Shown: positions 16,382 to 24,927 of the stretch, piece after piece
How positions within the stretch are numbered: position 1 is the first letter of the stretch
Layout of the letters: each line of letters starts with the position of its first letter
Assembly (NCBI GenBank): GCA_964426915.1
Contig: CAYRTD010000021.1
Location: forward strand, 1 to 39,161
Length of the DNA stretch: 39,161 nucleotides
Direction of reading: 5' to 3'
DNA from: CAYRTD01 sp964426915
Lineage (GTDB): Bacteria > Bacteroidota > Bacteroidia > Bacteroidales > GCA-2748055
Notes under the pieces: generated by a model
What the model was told of the DNA's origin: nothing
Database searches by the model: none
Seen by the model: the letters and a program-made list of their open reading frames with translations, nothing else
Made by a program: the position numbers and the translations under genes

Positions 16382-16930
16382 GTGAAGATATACACCAAAG
16401 GAGGAGATAAAGGGACTACCGCACTTATTGGCGGTAAAAGGGTGCCTAAGTATCATTTGAGAATTGAAGCATACGGTACCGTGGATGAACTAATAGCATA
16501 TATTGGTCTTTTAAGGGATTCTTATGAAAATGAGTATTATAAAAATGTGCTGATTAAAATACAGGACAAACTAATGACATGTTCGTCATTACTTGCGGCT
16601 GATTGTGACGGCTGTGAAAATGAATTGCCCCAGATCCATGAGGATGATGTGAAAGATCTTGAAAATGAGATTGATAAGATGGAAGCGGAACTATCGCCGC
16701 TAAAATCTTTCATACTCCCTGGCGGTAATCCGGTTGTTTCTTTTTGTCATATTACAAGAACCATTTGCAGAAGATCCGAAAGAATTACAGTACGTATGGC
16801 AGAGGAATTTGAGGTTGATTATTTGGTTATTAAATACTTAAATAGACTATCAGATTTCTTTTTTGTGTTTTCGCGATTGATTTCCAGAGATTTAGATGTT
16901 AAAGAAATTCCCTGGCAACCTAAATTGTAA
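16382..16930 (+). CDS. Cob(I)alamin adenosyltransferase, PduO type
   Basis: 182-residue enzyme that transfers the adenosyl group of ATP to cob(I)alamin, giving adenosylcobalamin for enzymes such as methylmalonyl-CoA mutase. The N-terminal KIYTKGGDKGTTALIGGKRV is the PduO/CobO-type ATP-binding segment. AYGTVDELIAYIGLLRD, FILPGGNP and the RTICRRSERI helix carry the conserved nucleotide and subunit-contact residues. It starts with GTG, 9 bases after the ABC ATPase stop. No cobalamin riboswitch is visible in so short a gap. Confidence 0.92.
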   Translation: MKIYTKGGDKGTTALIGGKRVPKYHLRIEAYGTVDELIAYIGLLRDSYENEYYKNVLIKIQDKLMTCSSLLAADCDGCENELPQIHEDDVKDLENEIDKMEAELSPLKSFILPGGNPVVSFCHITRTICRRSERITVRMAEEFEVDYLVIKYLNRLSDFFFVFSRLISRDLDVKEIPWQPKL

Positions 16931-16954
16931 ATATTAAAAAAGTTTTTAAATTTG
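16925..16954 (+). promoter_or_regulatory. Promoter for the DUF2795 gene
   Basis: A TTG at 16925-16927 and TAAATTTG at 16947-16954 are separated by 19 bases, a good fit to the Bacteroidota -33/-7 pattern (TTG, 19-21 bases, TAnnTTTG). The -33 element overlaps the last codon and stop of the adenosyltransferase gene. Transcription would begin near 16960, giving a leader of about 40 bases. Confidence 0.6.
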
Positions 16955-17002
16955 CGGAATTTTAATGCTATTTGCTTATAATAGTCAAAAAGCGATTTTA
17001 AT

Positions 17003-17224
17003 ATGTATTGGACACTTGAATTAGCATCAAAACTGGAAGATGCGCCATGGCCGGCAAGTAAGGAGGAACTTATCGATTACGCGATACGTTCAGGCGCCCC
17101 TCTCGAGGTAATAGAAAACCTGCAGGAAATTGAAGATGAGGGCGAAATTTATGAAAGCATTGAGGATATCTGGCCCGATTATCCAAGTAAGGATGATTTC
17201 TTTTTTAATGAAGATGAATATTAG
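17003..17224 (+). CDS. DUF2795 domain protein
   Basis: 73-residue acidic protein of the DUF2795 family, function unknown. The conserved core is LEDAPWPASKEELIDYAIRS, followed by LEVIENLQEI and an acidic tail ending DEDEY-like (FFFNEDEY). It contains no cysteines and no membrane segment. Its own promoter lies upstream and an intrinsic terminator downstream, so it is probably expressed alone as a small abundant protein. Confidence 0.85.
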   Translation: MYWTLELASKLEDAPWPASKEELIDYAIRSGAPLEVIENLQEIEDEGEIYESIEDIWPDYPSKDDFFFNEDEY

Positions 17225-17293
17225 CCGTTTTAACAAGTAGTTTTTATCGGAATTATTGGTAAAAAAAATATTCACAAACAAAAAAGTGCAAAT

Positions 17294-17330
17294 GGCAGAA
17301 GGTTTTATGAAAGATCTTCTGCCGTTTTTT
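17294..17330 (+). terminator. Rho-independent terminator after the DUF2795 gene
   Basis: An 8-bp perfect stem, GGCAGAAG at 17294-17301 and CTTCTGCC at 17316-17323, encloses a 14-base loop and is followed by G and six T residues (17325-17330). It ends the plus-strand run. An A-rich stretch just upstream of the stem could make it work in the opposite direction too. Confidence 0.8.
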
Positions 17331-17444
17331 ATGTCAAATAGTATCAGTGTTAATTCCGGACTGTTCATGTACGGAATACTAACCGGTCGGAAGTTACATT
17401 ACCTTATAAATGAAACAATGATCTGAAGTGAAGATTACTATGTT

Positions 17445-18998
17445 TTATTCCCAGCGGAAAACATCATGCCGGTTTTTTGGACGGAAATTTTCATACCATA
17501 CGAAGTTTTCAAATTTAGCTTTGGCAGGGGGAAATTTATCGAGGGGGTAAAAAGTGCCGTCTGTATCGGGCTTAAAAACAATTTTCCGGATTTCATTGTC
17601 TGAAAAATAAATTTCCAGGTCGGAGCTTTCAGCTTTATTCACACCTATATATTCTTTTTTCTTCATTTCCTTTTCTTCACTGGCATAATAGATTGACTGT
17701 GAATTTCCATCCACTGATATTTTTTGAAGTTCAGAATCCCTGATATAGCCCGTCATATTACGGCCTTTTATCTGATTGAATTTTATGCTGTCTTCCAACG
17801 AAATAATGAATGCCGAATTGATCATCTCCAGCCTGTCGAGTTGTTGATTTTTCGTGTAAATTTCAATTTTTTCCGCAGATAGCTGATTTTCGTCGGACCA
17901 TAAGACTGGTTCTCCAAAAAACCGAAAAACAGAATCTATGCCAGTGTAAATAAGAGAATCACATTTTCCCTGAATATCGTCACGATAAAATTTAACTTTG
18001 TAAAAGGCTTTTATAAGGCGTTTTTCGGGTATAGTGTCGGGAACAGACAATAGCGTGTCGGCATGTACAAAAAGAGAATCACCCTTATCGATCTGCACCA
18101 TCAATGCAGAATCGGTTAGCATTGCAAATTCTGTCTTTTCGTTATAGATAGCAACATTTCCCAGAAGGATCATATTCTGAGTGGTGTCGATAAATTCAAC
18201 ATTTATGTATGCTTTACCCAGACCTTCATCCCTGTCATAATATATGGAATCGCCCTTAAGGGTCTTTCCTTCATTTTGAAGGTATGCATTTTTATTAAAC
18301 TGTGAAATATTATTTTGGGTGTCATACCAGCCGTTTTCGCAATAGATGAAATTTTCATCTGAGATTATATCTGTAGGCCCCAGAAAATAGGCCACTTCAG
18401 TAACGGTATTGTACCTTAGGGTATCGGAATACATATTATATTCCGGGTTGATAACGACTACTGAATCCTTGAAAAAGAATAATTTCTCCTTCGTATAATA
18501 ATATCCCTGATGACTGATCAGCGTGTTGTCTCCATTTATTATACGACCTCCTCCCAGGTAATAGGCAAGATCTTCCCCAAAATTATGATCAATATAATCT
18601 GTTGTCAGTCTGTTTTCGCTATCGATCAGGATCACATTTTCCCTGACATTGGCCATCCGTGTATTTCCATTGTACTTAAGATAGTCGCCATACAAATCAA
18701 GTGTATCTCCCTGCCATAGATGTACATTTGAGAAAGACTCGACCCTGTTTTCTTCAGAAAAATACCAGGCACTGTCGCAGGTCATGTATATATCCTCATG
18801 CTTAAAACGAACATCTCCCAATAGTCTCTTGGCTCCGCTTCCCAGATTACTGTCGAACTCGATATAATCGGCATTAATCTCTATTTGCTTTATTTCCTGG
18901 CCTTCAACTGCTGCACTTATGAGCATGACGAGGATAATGAGTAATCCTCCGGGGAGCGGAGAAAAAGGAATCACCCTGTTTTCTCTTTTTTTTATCAT
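17445..18998 (-). CDS. OstA/LptA-like LPS-transport protein
   Basis: 517 residues with an N-terminal signal or membrane segment (about 14-32, ending before VEGQE). The rest is a long series of short beta-strand repeats of the form GDSIYYDRD, CDSAWYF and YGDYLKYNG, the OstA/LptA jelly-roll pattern found in proteins that bridge LPS across the periplasm. It is far longer than enterobacterial LptA and matches the Bacteroidota OstA-like form. It is the last gene of the guaB-led run, 31 bases after the SurA-like gene, which fits a shared role in outer-membrane assembly. Confidence 0.85.
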   Translation of the reverse strand: MIKKRENRVIPFSPLPGGLLIILVMLISAAVEGQEIKQIEINADYIEFDSNLGSGAKRLLGDVRFKHEDIYMTCDSAWYFSEENRVESFSNVHLWQGDTLDLYGDYLKYNGNTRMANVRENVILIDSENRLTTDYIDHNFGEDLAYYLGGGRIINGDNTLISHQGYYYTKEKLFFFKDSVVVINPEYNMYSDTLRYNTVTEVAYFLGPTDIISDENFIYCENGWYDTQNNISQFNKNAYLQNEGKTLKGDSIYYDRDEGLGKAYINVEFIDTTQNMILLGNVAIYNEKTEFAMLTDSALMVQIDKGDSLFVHADTLLSVPDTIPEKRLIKAFYKVKFYRDDIQGKCDSLIYTGIDSVFRFFGEPVLWSDENQLSAEKIEIYTKNQQLDRLEMINSAFIISLEDSIKFNQIKGRNMTGYIRDSELQKISVDGNSQSIYYASEEKEMKKKEYIGVNKAESSDLEIYFSDNEIRKIVFKPDTDGTFYPLDKFPPAKAKFENFVWYENFRPKNRHDVFRWE

Positions 18999-19029
18999 TG
19001 TGGATAAGGAATATGAAAGCTTATTATCT

Positions 19030-20370
19030 TTATCTGGCCCAGTTTTCCTTTAAGAACTGGCAATTCTGATATGAGGGATCCACCCGGTAATAAGTTTCCT
19101 GCTGTTTTTCCCGGATCCATTCCTCAATTACTTTGTTCTTCTTATCATTCAGTGCCATTGTCTGAATCAGTAAATAATCCTGATCCAGATTTGCCCTGTG
19201 GGGATCTGTTCTTGATTTAAGTTTTAAGACTTTATAAGCTATTTTACCGTTCTTGTCAACCGATTCAAAAGGATCTGAGATCTCGCCTACCTTGAGATCC
19301 CGTGCAACCAGATAATCTTTGGTTTCCAGTTGTTTAAGTTCGAATCTTGAGGAATTATCACTGGGATTGACCATTAATCCCTTATTAAGGGCTGTATTTT
19401 TATCCTGAGAGAAATACCTTGCAGCAAGTTCGAAGCTCATACTGTCCTTTCTGATCACATCAACAATGCTATCCAGTTTCGACATTGCTTTTTTCCGGGC
19501 ATCCAGATTTACTTTTGGTTTCATTAAAATATGGCGTGTACGAATTCGATCATCTTTTCTTTCGACCAACTGAATGATATGAAAACCGAATTCACTTTCC
19601 ACTATTTTGGAAACCCCACCTTCTTTTAAAAGAAAAGCTGCTTTGGCATATTCAGGGTCAAGTTCGCCTTTTCCCATAAATCCTATATCTCCACCATTTG
19701 CTGCCGAAGGTCCTTCTGAATAAAGAATGGCAAGGGTCTCGAAACTTTCTCCTTCCATTATCCTTTTTCTGAGTTCCAGAAGTCTTTCTTTGACCTCAAA
19801 AGTTGCTTCATCTCCAAGAGGAGGGTAAAGCATAATTTGCTGAACCTCGACCTGGGCATCAATAGAAGGAATACTGTCAGGAGGCAGGTTCCTGTAAAAC
19901 TTTTTCACTTCCGATGGGGTAATCTTAACATCCTGAGTTATTTCCCCCTGCATTTGCTGGGTAATCAATTGCTCACGCAGAACTTCACGTAAATCCTCCT
20001 TGATCTGAATCATGGATTTTCCAAAATATTCTTCCATTTCTTCTTCGGAACCAATTTGGGATATGAAGTATCTCAGACGCTGATCGAGTTGCAACTCCAC
20101 AGTTGATTCCGAGACTTCAATACTGTCGATTTTAGCCTGGTTTAAAAGTAACTTCTGTTCAAGGAAATCCTTTAGCAGAAAACAACGCATGTCAGGTAAA
20201 TTCACTCCCTGTGCACGGTATTGAAGATATTGGTTTTCAATATCAGATTGAAGGATCGTATAATCACCGACAACGCCAACAACCTGATCAATTAGCCTGG
20301 CTTGTGTCCACGCGGAGGCAGAAAAAGCAGTTATAGTAAATGTAAGTATGAGTTTTCTAATCAATTTCAT
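19030..20370 (-). CDS. SurA-like periplasmic peptidyl-prolyl isomerase
   Basis: 446-residue secreted chaperone. A signal peptide (MKLIRKLILTF to about residue 22, SAWTQA) precedes a SurA N-terminal chaperone region. Two rotamase (PpiC) domains follow, opening at VEVQQIMLYPP and IRTRHILMKPK; each has the GGDIGFMGKGEL-like or equivalent segment, the second one degenerate. It folds outer-membrane proteins. I choose the ATG at 20370, directly before the Lys-rich n-region; upstream ATGs at 20376 and 20406 are alternatives. It lies about 43 bases after the lipoprotein gene. Confidence 0.88.
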   Translation of the reverse strand: MKLIRKLILTFTITAFSASAWTQARLIDQVVGVVGDYTILQSDIENQYLQYRAQGVNLPDMRCFLLKDFLEQKLLLNQAKIDSIEVSESTVELQLDQRLRYFISQIGSEEEMEEYFGKSMIQIKEDLREVLREQLITQQMQGEITQDVKITPSEVKKFYRNLPPDSIPSIDAQVEVQQIMLYPPLGDEATFEVKERLLELRKRIMEGESFETLAILYSEGPSAANGGDIGFMGKGELDPEYAKAAFLLKEGGVSKIVESEFGFHIIQLVERKDDRIRTRHILMKPKVNLDARKKAMSKLDSIVDVIRKDSMSFELAARYFSQDKNTALNKGLMVNPSDNSSRFELKQLETKDYLVARDLKVGEISDPFESVDKNGKIAYKVLKLKSRTDPHRANLDQDYLLIQTMALNDKKNKVIEEWIREKQQETYYRVDPSYQNCQFLKENWAR

Positions 20371-20413
20371 TATCATTATTTTAATTAAATATACTGCAAA
20401 AAACATGCAGTAA

Positions 20414-21268
20414 TTAGTAAATTTCGACCTGGTTTCTGCTTAAACCTTCTCTGTAAACTGTATTTTCCAGGTCCTGAAGGTATTCCAGTTTTCTTTTGTT
20501 TATTAAAACTGTTCTGATATTTTCATCCACCATTGAAAGAGGTTTTACTTCCCCTTCTTTTTTCCTGTTGTTTATGCGGATAAAGTGATAGTGATCAGTC
20601 CCTCTGGATTCGATGTTTTTATTATAATTTAGGTATCTTGAAGGGTTGTCAATATTCAACGGGGTTGTATCAATAAGGTCGGCAAACTGTATCCATGTGG
20701 AATCGTTTATAGCATATGCTTCTGCGTATTCGGCACAGTATTCCCTTAGTAATTTTGCATAATCTTCACGGTCCGACCGGTACCATCTTCTTACATCGCT
20801 TATCCTTGGGGCAGAAACAGGAACCTTAATATAGGTAACCTGCACAATATCGCTTTCAAGTACATAATTCGAGGCATTTTCCTCATAGTATCGTTCTATT
20901 TCTTCCTCTTTTACAAGGCTATCCAGGTTCTGTGAAAGAAGGCTCTGTTTGTACTTGAATATCAGAAGTGAAGAACGGTATTCCTCTACTTGTTTTTCTA
21001 TCTCCCTTAAATTTTCAGGAAGATGAATCTCTGCCTGCTTCAGGAGAAGGCGGTTTTGTATCCATTCTTCGATCAGCCTGCGCGATATTCTTATACTGTC
21101 CTCATAATCAAGTCCTTCAGGAATCTTGTCTATGAGATCTGATGGGTGCAGATATTCACCATAGACCCTTGCCACCGGTTTTTCTTTCACTTCATCTTTT
21201 TGCTGAACACATGACGAACTGATCAATATACCAGTGATAAGAAAAATGAAACAGGTTTTCGATGTCAT
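20414..21268 (-). CDS. SurA/PrsA-related lipoprotein lacking a rotamase domain
   Basis: 284 residues with a lipoprotein signal: a hydrophobic stretch then ISSSC, lipidated Cys at position 20. The body is helical and charged, with a VARVYGEYLHPSDL opening and RRLIEEWIQNRLLL helix like the N-terminal domain of SurA-type proteins, but I see no HI(M/L)-type rotamase domain. It is probably a periplasmic chaperone or accessory to its two PPIase neighbours. Only 2 bases separate it from the gene upstream, so coupling is likely. Confidence 0.75.
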   Translation of the reverse strand: MTSKTCFIFLITGILISSSCVQQKDEVKEKPVARVYGEYLHPSDLIDKIPEGLDYEDSIRISRRLIEEWIQNRLLLKQAEIHLPENLREIEKQVEEYRSSLLIFKYKQSLLSQNLDSLVKEEEIERYYEENASNYVLESDIVQVTYIKVPVSAPRISDVRRWYRSDREDYAKLLREYCAEYAEAYAINDSTWIQFADLIDTTPLNIDNPSRYLNYNKNIESRGTDHYHFIRINNRKKEGEVKPLSMVDENIRTVLINKRKLEYLQDLENTVYREGLSRNQVEIY

Positions 21269-21270
21269 TA

Positions 21271-23241
21271 TCAGTCTTTTATTTTTGACAGAAGTTCTCT
21301 GTTTACTTCAACCTCGTATTTTTCCCGTAATTCTTTTAACCACTGCTCCTCGAGATACTTTTGATAATCGGCGATTACAAGTCCTCTTGTTTCATCAAGT
21401 TCCTTGATTTCGGGTTTAAGTATACGGGTAACAACAATAAAGGCTGGATCTCCATTTCTGGTGAAGGTTTTACCAAGTCCTTTTTTCCATTTCATCTCAG
21501 CAAGCTTATCGTTTTCGCCTTTCTCGTATTTTTCGTAGATGATCTCCATGCAGGTATCACTCGTATCTTCTTTGCAGAACTTCGAATAGAGTTTATCGGG
21601 ATCAAATCTATTTCTTTTAACCCACCTGGAAGTTCTTTTTCTTACCTTATCATAAATGCTGCTGTCTTTCACGATTATCGTATAAGTTTCTGCTCTTGGT
21701 TCCCACATGTAATTATCCTTATTCCTTTCATAGAATTCTTCAAGTCCGGTTGTGTCTTCTACGGCTTTTGTCCATACGAGCTTATCCGTGAGATCGAAAA
21801 GCAGAATACCGTCATGGTATTCCTGAACGATATACTTGTATTCGGGATGTTTTTCCTCAAGGTTATCCTCTTCATATTGCAGGATTTCCTCTTTTTCGAA
21901 AGGCTCATAATATGAACCAAGGAGAATGCGAAAATCCACCGGCTTTCTTTTTGTCGCCTTTTCTTCGAAGTATTCAGCAAAATCCTTTATTCTTACGTCC
22001 AGGTCTCCAATAGTAAATACCGGAAGGTCAAAATATGCCGCAGCTTTATCGGCCGTCCATTCTCCCTTAAATACACTTGAATCGAGTGTGGATATCATTT
22101 TCCGATAATTCTCTTCGTAGAAATTATAGCCATAATCTTCTTTAAGCTGGGAAATGAAAGCCAGATCCTTTGATTTTCCCCGGTCGCCTTTTTTAATATT
22201 ACTCAGGATCTCAGGTTTTACTTCTTCATAAGTTCCGATGTTTTTTTTGTCAAGCAGCTTTATGATATGCCATCCATAACCGGATTTAACCGGCTGGCTT
22301 ATTTCCCCTGTTTTTTCAAGAGCAAAAGCCGTAGAATCGAAAACCGGAATCATCTGCCCGGAGCTGAATGCAGGCAGTTTTCCGCCCTGCCTGCCACTTG
22401 ACTGGTCGTCGGAATATCGCTCTGCCATTTTTGCGAATTCAGTGCCCATTTGCAGACTGTCATGAATCATATGGATTTTTTCCTTAACTTCCTCTGCTTC
22501 TTCTGTGCTCATCGATTCCGGAGCTCTCAGGAATATATGGGCTACCTCGACAGAACCTTTTGCTGGCCGGCGTTCATTAATTTTTATAATATGATACCCA
22601 AACCCGGATCTTACCGGCAGGGAAATGGCTCCAACCGGGGTGCCATATGCAGCGCTTTCGAAAGGATAGACCATCCGGAAGGCACTGAACCACCCTAATT
22701 TTCCTGAATTTGTTTTTGCCGAAGGATCATCGGATACTGCACGCGCAACTTTTTCAAAGTCTTCACCACTCATTACTCTTTCCCTGATTTCCATGATCTT
22801 GTTGTATGCATGGAGTGTGTCCTCCGGAGAAGCGTCATCGCCTAACCTGACCATGATATGGCTGGCATTTATTTCTTCTTTCATTCGTTCATAGGCCTCC
22901 CGTGCATATTCTTCAGTCAGTTCTTCACTGCTGAGATAAGGCTGGGCAAGTTGTTTCTTGTAGGAAGTAAACTCATCCAGAAACCGGCTTGCGGTATCCA
23001 TGCCCATTTTTTCAGCTTCAATAACTTTTAGCTTGTAATTAATGAACATCTCCAGATATTCTTCAACACTTTGTTGCTGAGCAACTTTTTCACTGTTGTT
23101 CTTCTTATATACACGCTCAAATTCTCCGGCAGTTATTTCTCTGTCGTCGATAGTAATTAACACTTCATCTTTATAATCTTGTGCACTGATAAATGAAAAG
23201 AACATAAAAAGTAAAAGCGATAAAGAAATTGTCTTCCTCAT
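21271..23241 (-). CDS. Two-domain PpiC-type peptidyl-prolyl isomerase
   Basis: 656-residue secreted protein. A cleavable signal (MRKTISLSLLLFMFFSFISA) is followed by a SurA-like helical region. Two parvulin-type domains open at NASHIMVRLGDDAS and VEVAHIFLRAPES, each with the GGKL(G/P) and GYHIIK or GWHIIK segments intact. A long C-terminal extension of about 300 residues has no domain I recognise. It is expected to assist outer-membrane protein folding. It lies 56 bases after guaB and 2 bases before the lipoprotein gene. Confidence 0.9.
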   Translation of the reverse strand: MRKTISLSLLLFMFFSFISAQDYKDEVLITIDDREITAGEFERVYKKNNSEKVAQQQSVEEYLEMFINYKLKVIEAEKMGMDTASRFLDEFTSYKKQLAQPYLSSEELTEEYAREAYERMKEEINASHIMVRLGDDASPEDTLHAYNKIMEIRERVMSGEDFEKVARAVSDDPSAKTNSGKLGWFSAFRMVYPFESAAYGTPVGAISLPVRSGFGYHIIKINERRPAKGSVEVAHIFLRAPESMSTEEAEEVKEKIHMIHDSLQMGTEFAKMAERYSDDQSSGRQGGKLPAFSSGQMIPVFDSTAFALEKTGEISQPVKSGYGWHIIKLLDKKNIGTYEEVKPEILSNIKKGDRGKSKDLAFISQLKEDYGYNFYEENYRKMISTLDSSVFKGEWTADKAAAYFDLPVFTIGDLDVRIKDFAEYFEEKATKRKPVDFRILLGSYYEPFEKEEILQYEEDNLEEKHPEYKYIVQEYHDGILLFDLTDKLVWTKAVEDTTGLEEFYERNKDNYMWEPRAETYTIIVKDSSIYDKVRKRTSRWVKRNRFDPDKLYSKFCKEDTSDTCMEIIYEKYEKGENDKLAEMKWKKGLGKTFTRNGDPAFIVVTRILKPEIKELDETRGLVIADYQKYLEEQWLKELREKYEVEVNRELLSKIKD

Positions 23242-23297
23242 AACTATTTGTTTAAATTATTGGTTGATTTTTAAATAACGATTAAGTCACATTATTA

Positions 23298-24773
23298 TTA
23301 CCTGCTGTAATTTGGAGCTTCACGGGTAATGGTTACGTCATGCGGGTGACTTTCGGCAACTCCTGCATTTGTTATCCTCACAAAACGTGCTTTTTTCAAA
23401 GTATTGATATCCGGGGCGCCGCAATATCCCATACCTGCCCGGAGTCCTCCGAGTAACTGATAAATTACTTCTGAGAGAAGTCCTTTATACGGTACTCTGG
23501 CGGCAATACCTTCGGGAACAAGTTTCTTAATATCTTCTTCTACATCCTGAAAATACCTGTCTTTGGAACCTTTTTGCATAGCTTCAATTGAACCCATTCC
23601 GCGATAGGATTTGTATTTTCTTCCGTTATAAATGATTGTCTCACCCGGTGACTCTTCAACACCGGCAAATAAAGATCCTGCCATGATAGAATCCGCACCG
23701 GCAGCAATGGCTTTAACGATATCACCCGAGTAACGGATTCCGCCATCGGCTATTACCGGTATGCCTGAAGATTCAGCTTCTTTCGCCACTTCATAAATTG
23801 CAGTCAGTTGCGGAACACCCACTCCGGCAATAATTCTTGTGGTGCATATGGAACCGGGTCCTATCCCGACTTTTAGTCCGTCGGCACCCGCGTCAATGAG
23901 CGCTCTTGCGGCTTCAGAAGTTCCAATATTACCCACAACAATGTCGACATATTCATTACCGAATTCAGCCTTTATTTTTTTCAGCGTCTCCAGAACCCCT
24001 ATATGATGTCCGTGGGCAGTATCAATTACAACGGCATCAACACCGGCATCAACCAGCGTCCTTACCCTTTCAACAGCATCGGTAGTAACCCCGATTGCTG
24101 CAGCAACCCTCAGGCGTCCTTTTGAGTCCTTACATGCATTGGGCCGGTCTTTTGATTTTGTTATGTCTTTATAGGTAATGAGCCCGATAAGCCTGAAGTC
24201 ATTGTCGACTACCGGTAACTTTTCAATCTTGTGCATTTGAAGGATTTCAGCCGCTCTGGCCAGATCAGTCTTTTTCGTGGTAGTGATGATGTTTTCTTTC
24301 GTCATTACCTCACCAATGGGCCTTTCCATGGTTCTCTCAAACCTCAGATCACGGTTGGTGACAATTCCAATCAGCTTTTTTTTGTCATTCACAACCGGTA
24401 TTCCTCCAATCTTGAATTCTTTCATGATGTCCAGCGCATCACTTACGGTTGAATCTATTTTTATAGTGATGGGATCATGGATCATTACACTTTCTGCTCT
24501 TTTTACCTTCCTGACCTGCAGAGCCTGCATTTCTAAGGTCATATTCTTATGAATGACTCCCATTCCTCCTTCACGTGCAATTGCTATTGCAAGACCCGCT
24601 TCTGTTACAGTATCCATAGCTGCCGATACGATGGGTGTGTTCATTACAATATTCCGTGAAAATTTACCGGATAGATCGACATCCCGGGGAAGGGTTTGTG
24701 AGAAAGCCGGAACCAGCAATACGTCATCAAATGTAAGTCCCTCACTATTAATCTTATCGCTAATAAATGACAT
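23298..24773 (-). CDS. guaB: Inosine-5'-monophosphate dehydrogenase
   Basis: 491-residue cytoplasmic enzyme that oxidises IMP to XMP with NAD+, the committed step of GMP synthesis. The N-terminal barrel strand LTFDDVLLVPAFS opens the protein. Two CBS domains follow (MIHDPITIKID and EVMTKENIITT). The catalytic loop is GPGSICTTRI with its nucleophilic Cys, and GAGADSIMAGSLFAG-type phosphate-binding residues and YRGMGSIEAM follow. The start at 24773 gives the family N-terminus; a longer open frame to 24857 has no support. It is the first gene of the envelope-biogenesis run, and is divergent from recQ. Confidence 0.97.
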   Translation of the reverse strand: MSFISDKINSEGLTFDDVLLVPAFSQTLPRDVDLSGKFSRNIVMNTPIVSAAMDTVTEAGLAIAIAREGGMGVIHKNMTLEMQALQVRKVKRAESVMIHDPITIKIDSTVSDALDIMKEFKIGGIPVVNDKKKLIGIVTNRDLRFERTMERPIGEVMTKENIITTTKKTDLARAAEILQMHKIEKLPVVDNDFRLIGLITYKDITKSKDRPNACKDSKGRLRVAAAIGVTTDAVERVRTLVDAGVDAVVIDTAHGHHIGVLETLKKIKAEFGNEYVDIVVGNIGTSEAARALIDAGADGLKVGIGPGSICTTRIIAGVGVPQLTAIYEVAKEAESSGIPVIADGGIRYSGDIVKAIAAGADSIMAGSLFAGVEESPGETIIYNGRKYKSYRGMGSIEAMQKGSKDRYFQDVEEDIKKLVPEGIAARVPYKGLLSEVIYQLLGGLRAGMGYCGAPDINTLKKARFVRITNAGVAESHPHDVTITREAPNYSR

Positions 24774-24818
24774 TGTCTTTTTTTTGATTAAATTTAAATG
24801 CTCCGAAATTACAAAAAA

Positions 24819-24849
24819 TTGCCCAATTACTATCTGTTTTTTAACTTTG
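24819..24849 (+). promoter_or_regulatory. Promoter for recQ
   Basis: A TTG at 24819-24821 and TAACTTTG at 24842-24849 are 20 bases apart, matching the Bacteroidota -33/-7 arrangement. The start point would be near 24855, leaving a leader of about 70 bases before the TTG start of recQ. It lies in the divergent region shared with guaB. Confidence 0.6.
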
Positions 24850-24927
24850 ATTAACACTTGTAAATTTAAGAACCAATAGAGATTGCGCAGACATAAATAT
24901 GATATTTCTTAAATCCGGATTATTCAC

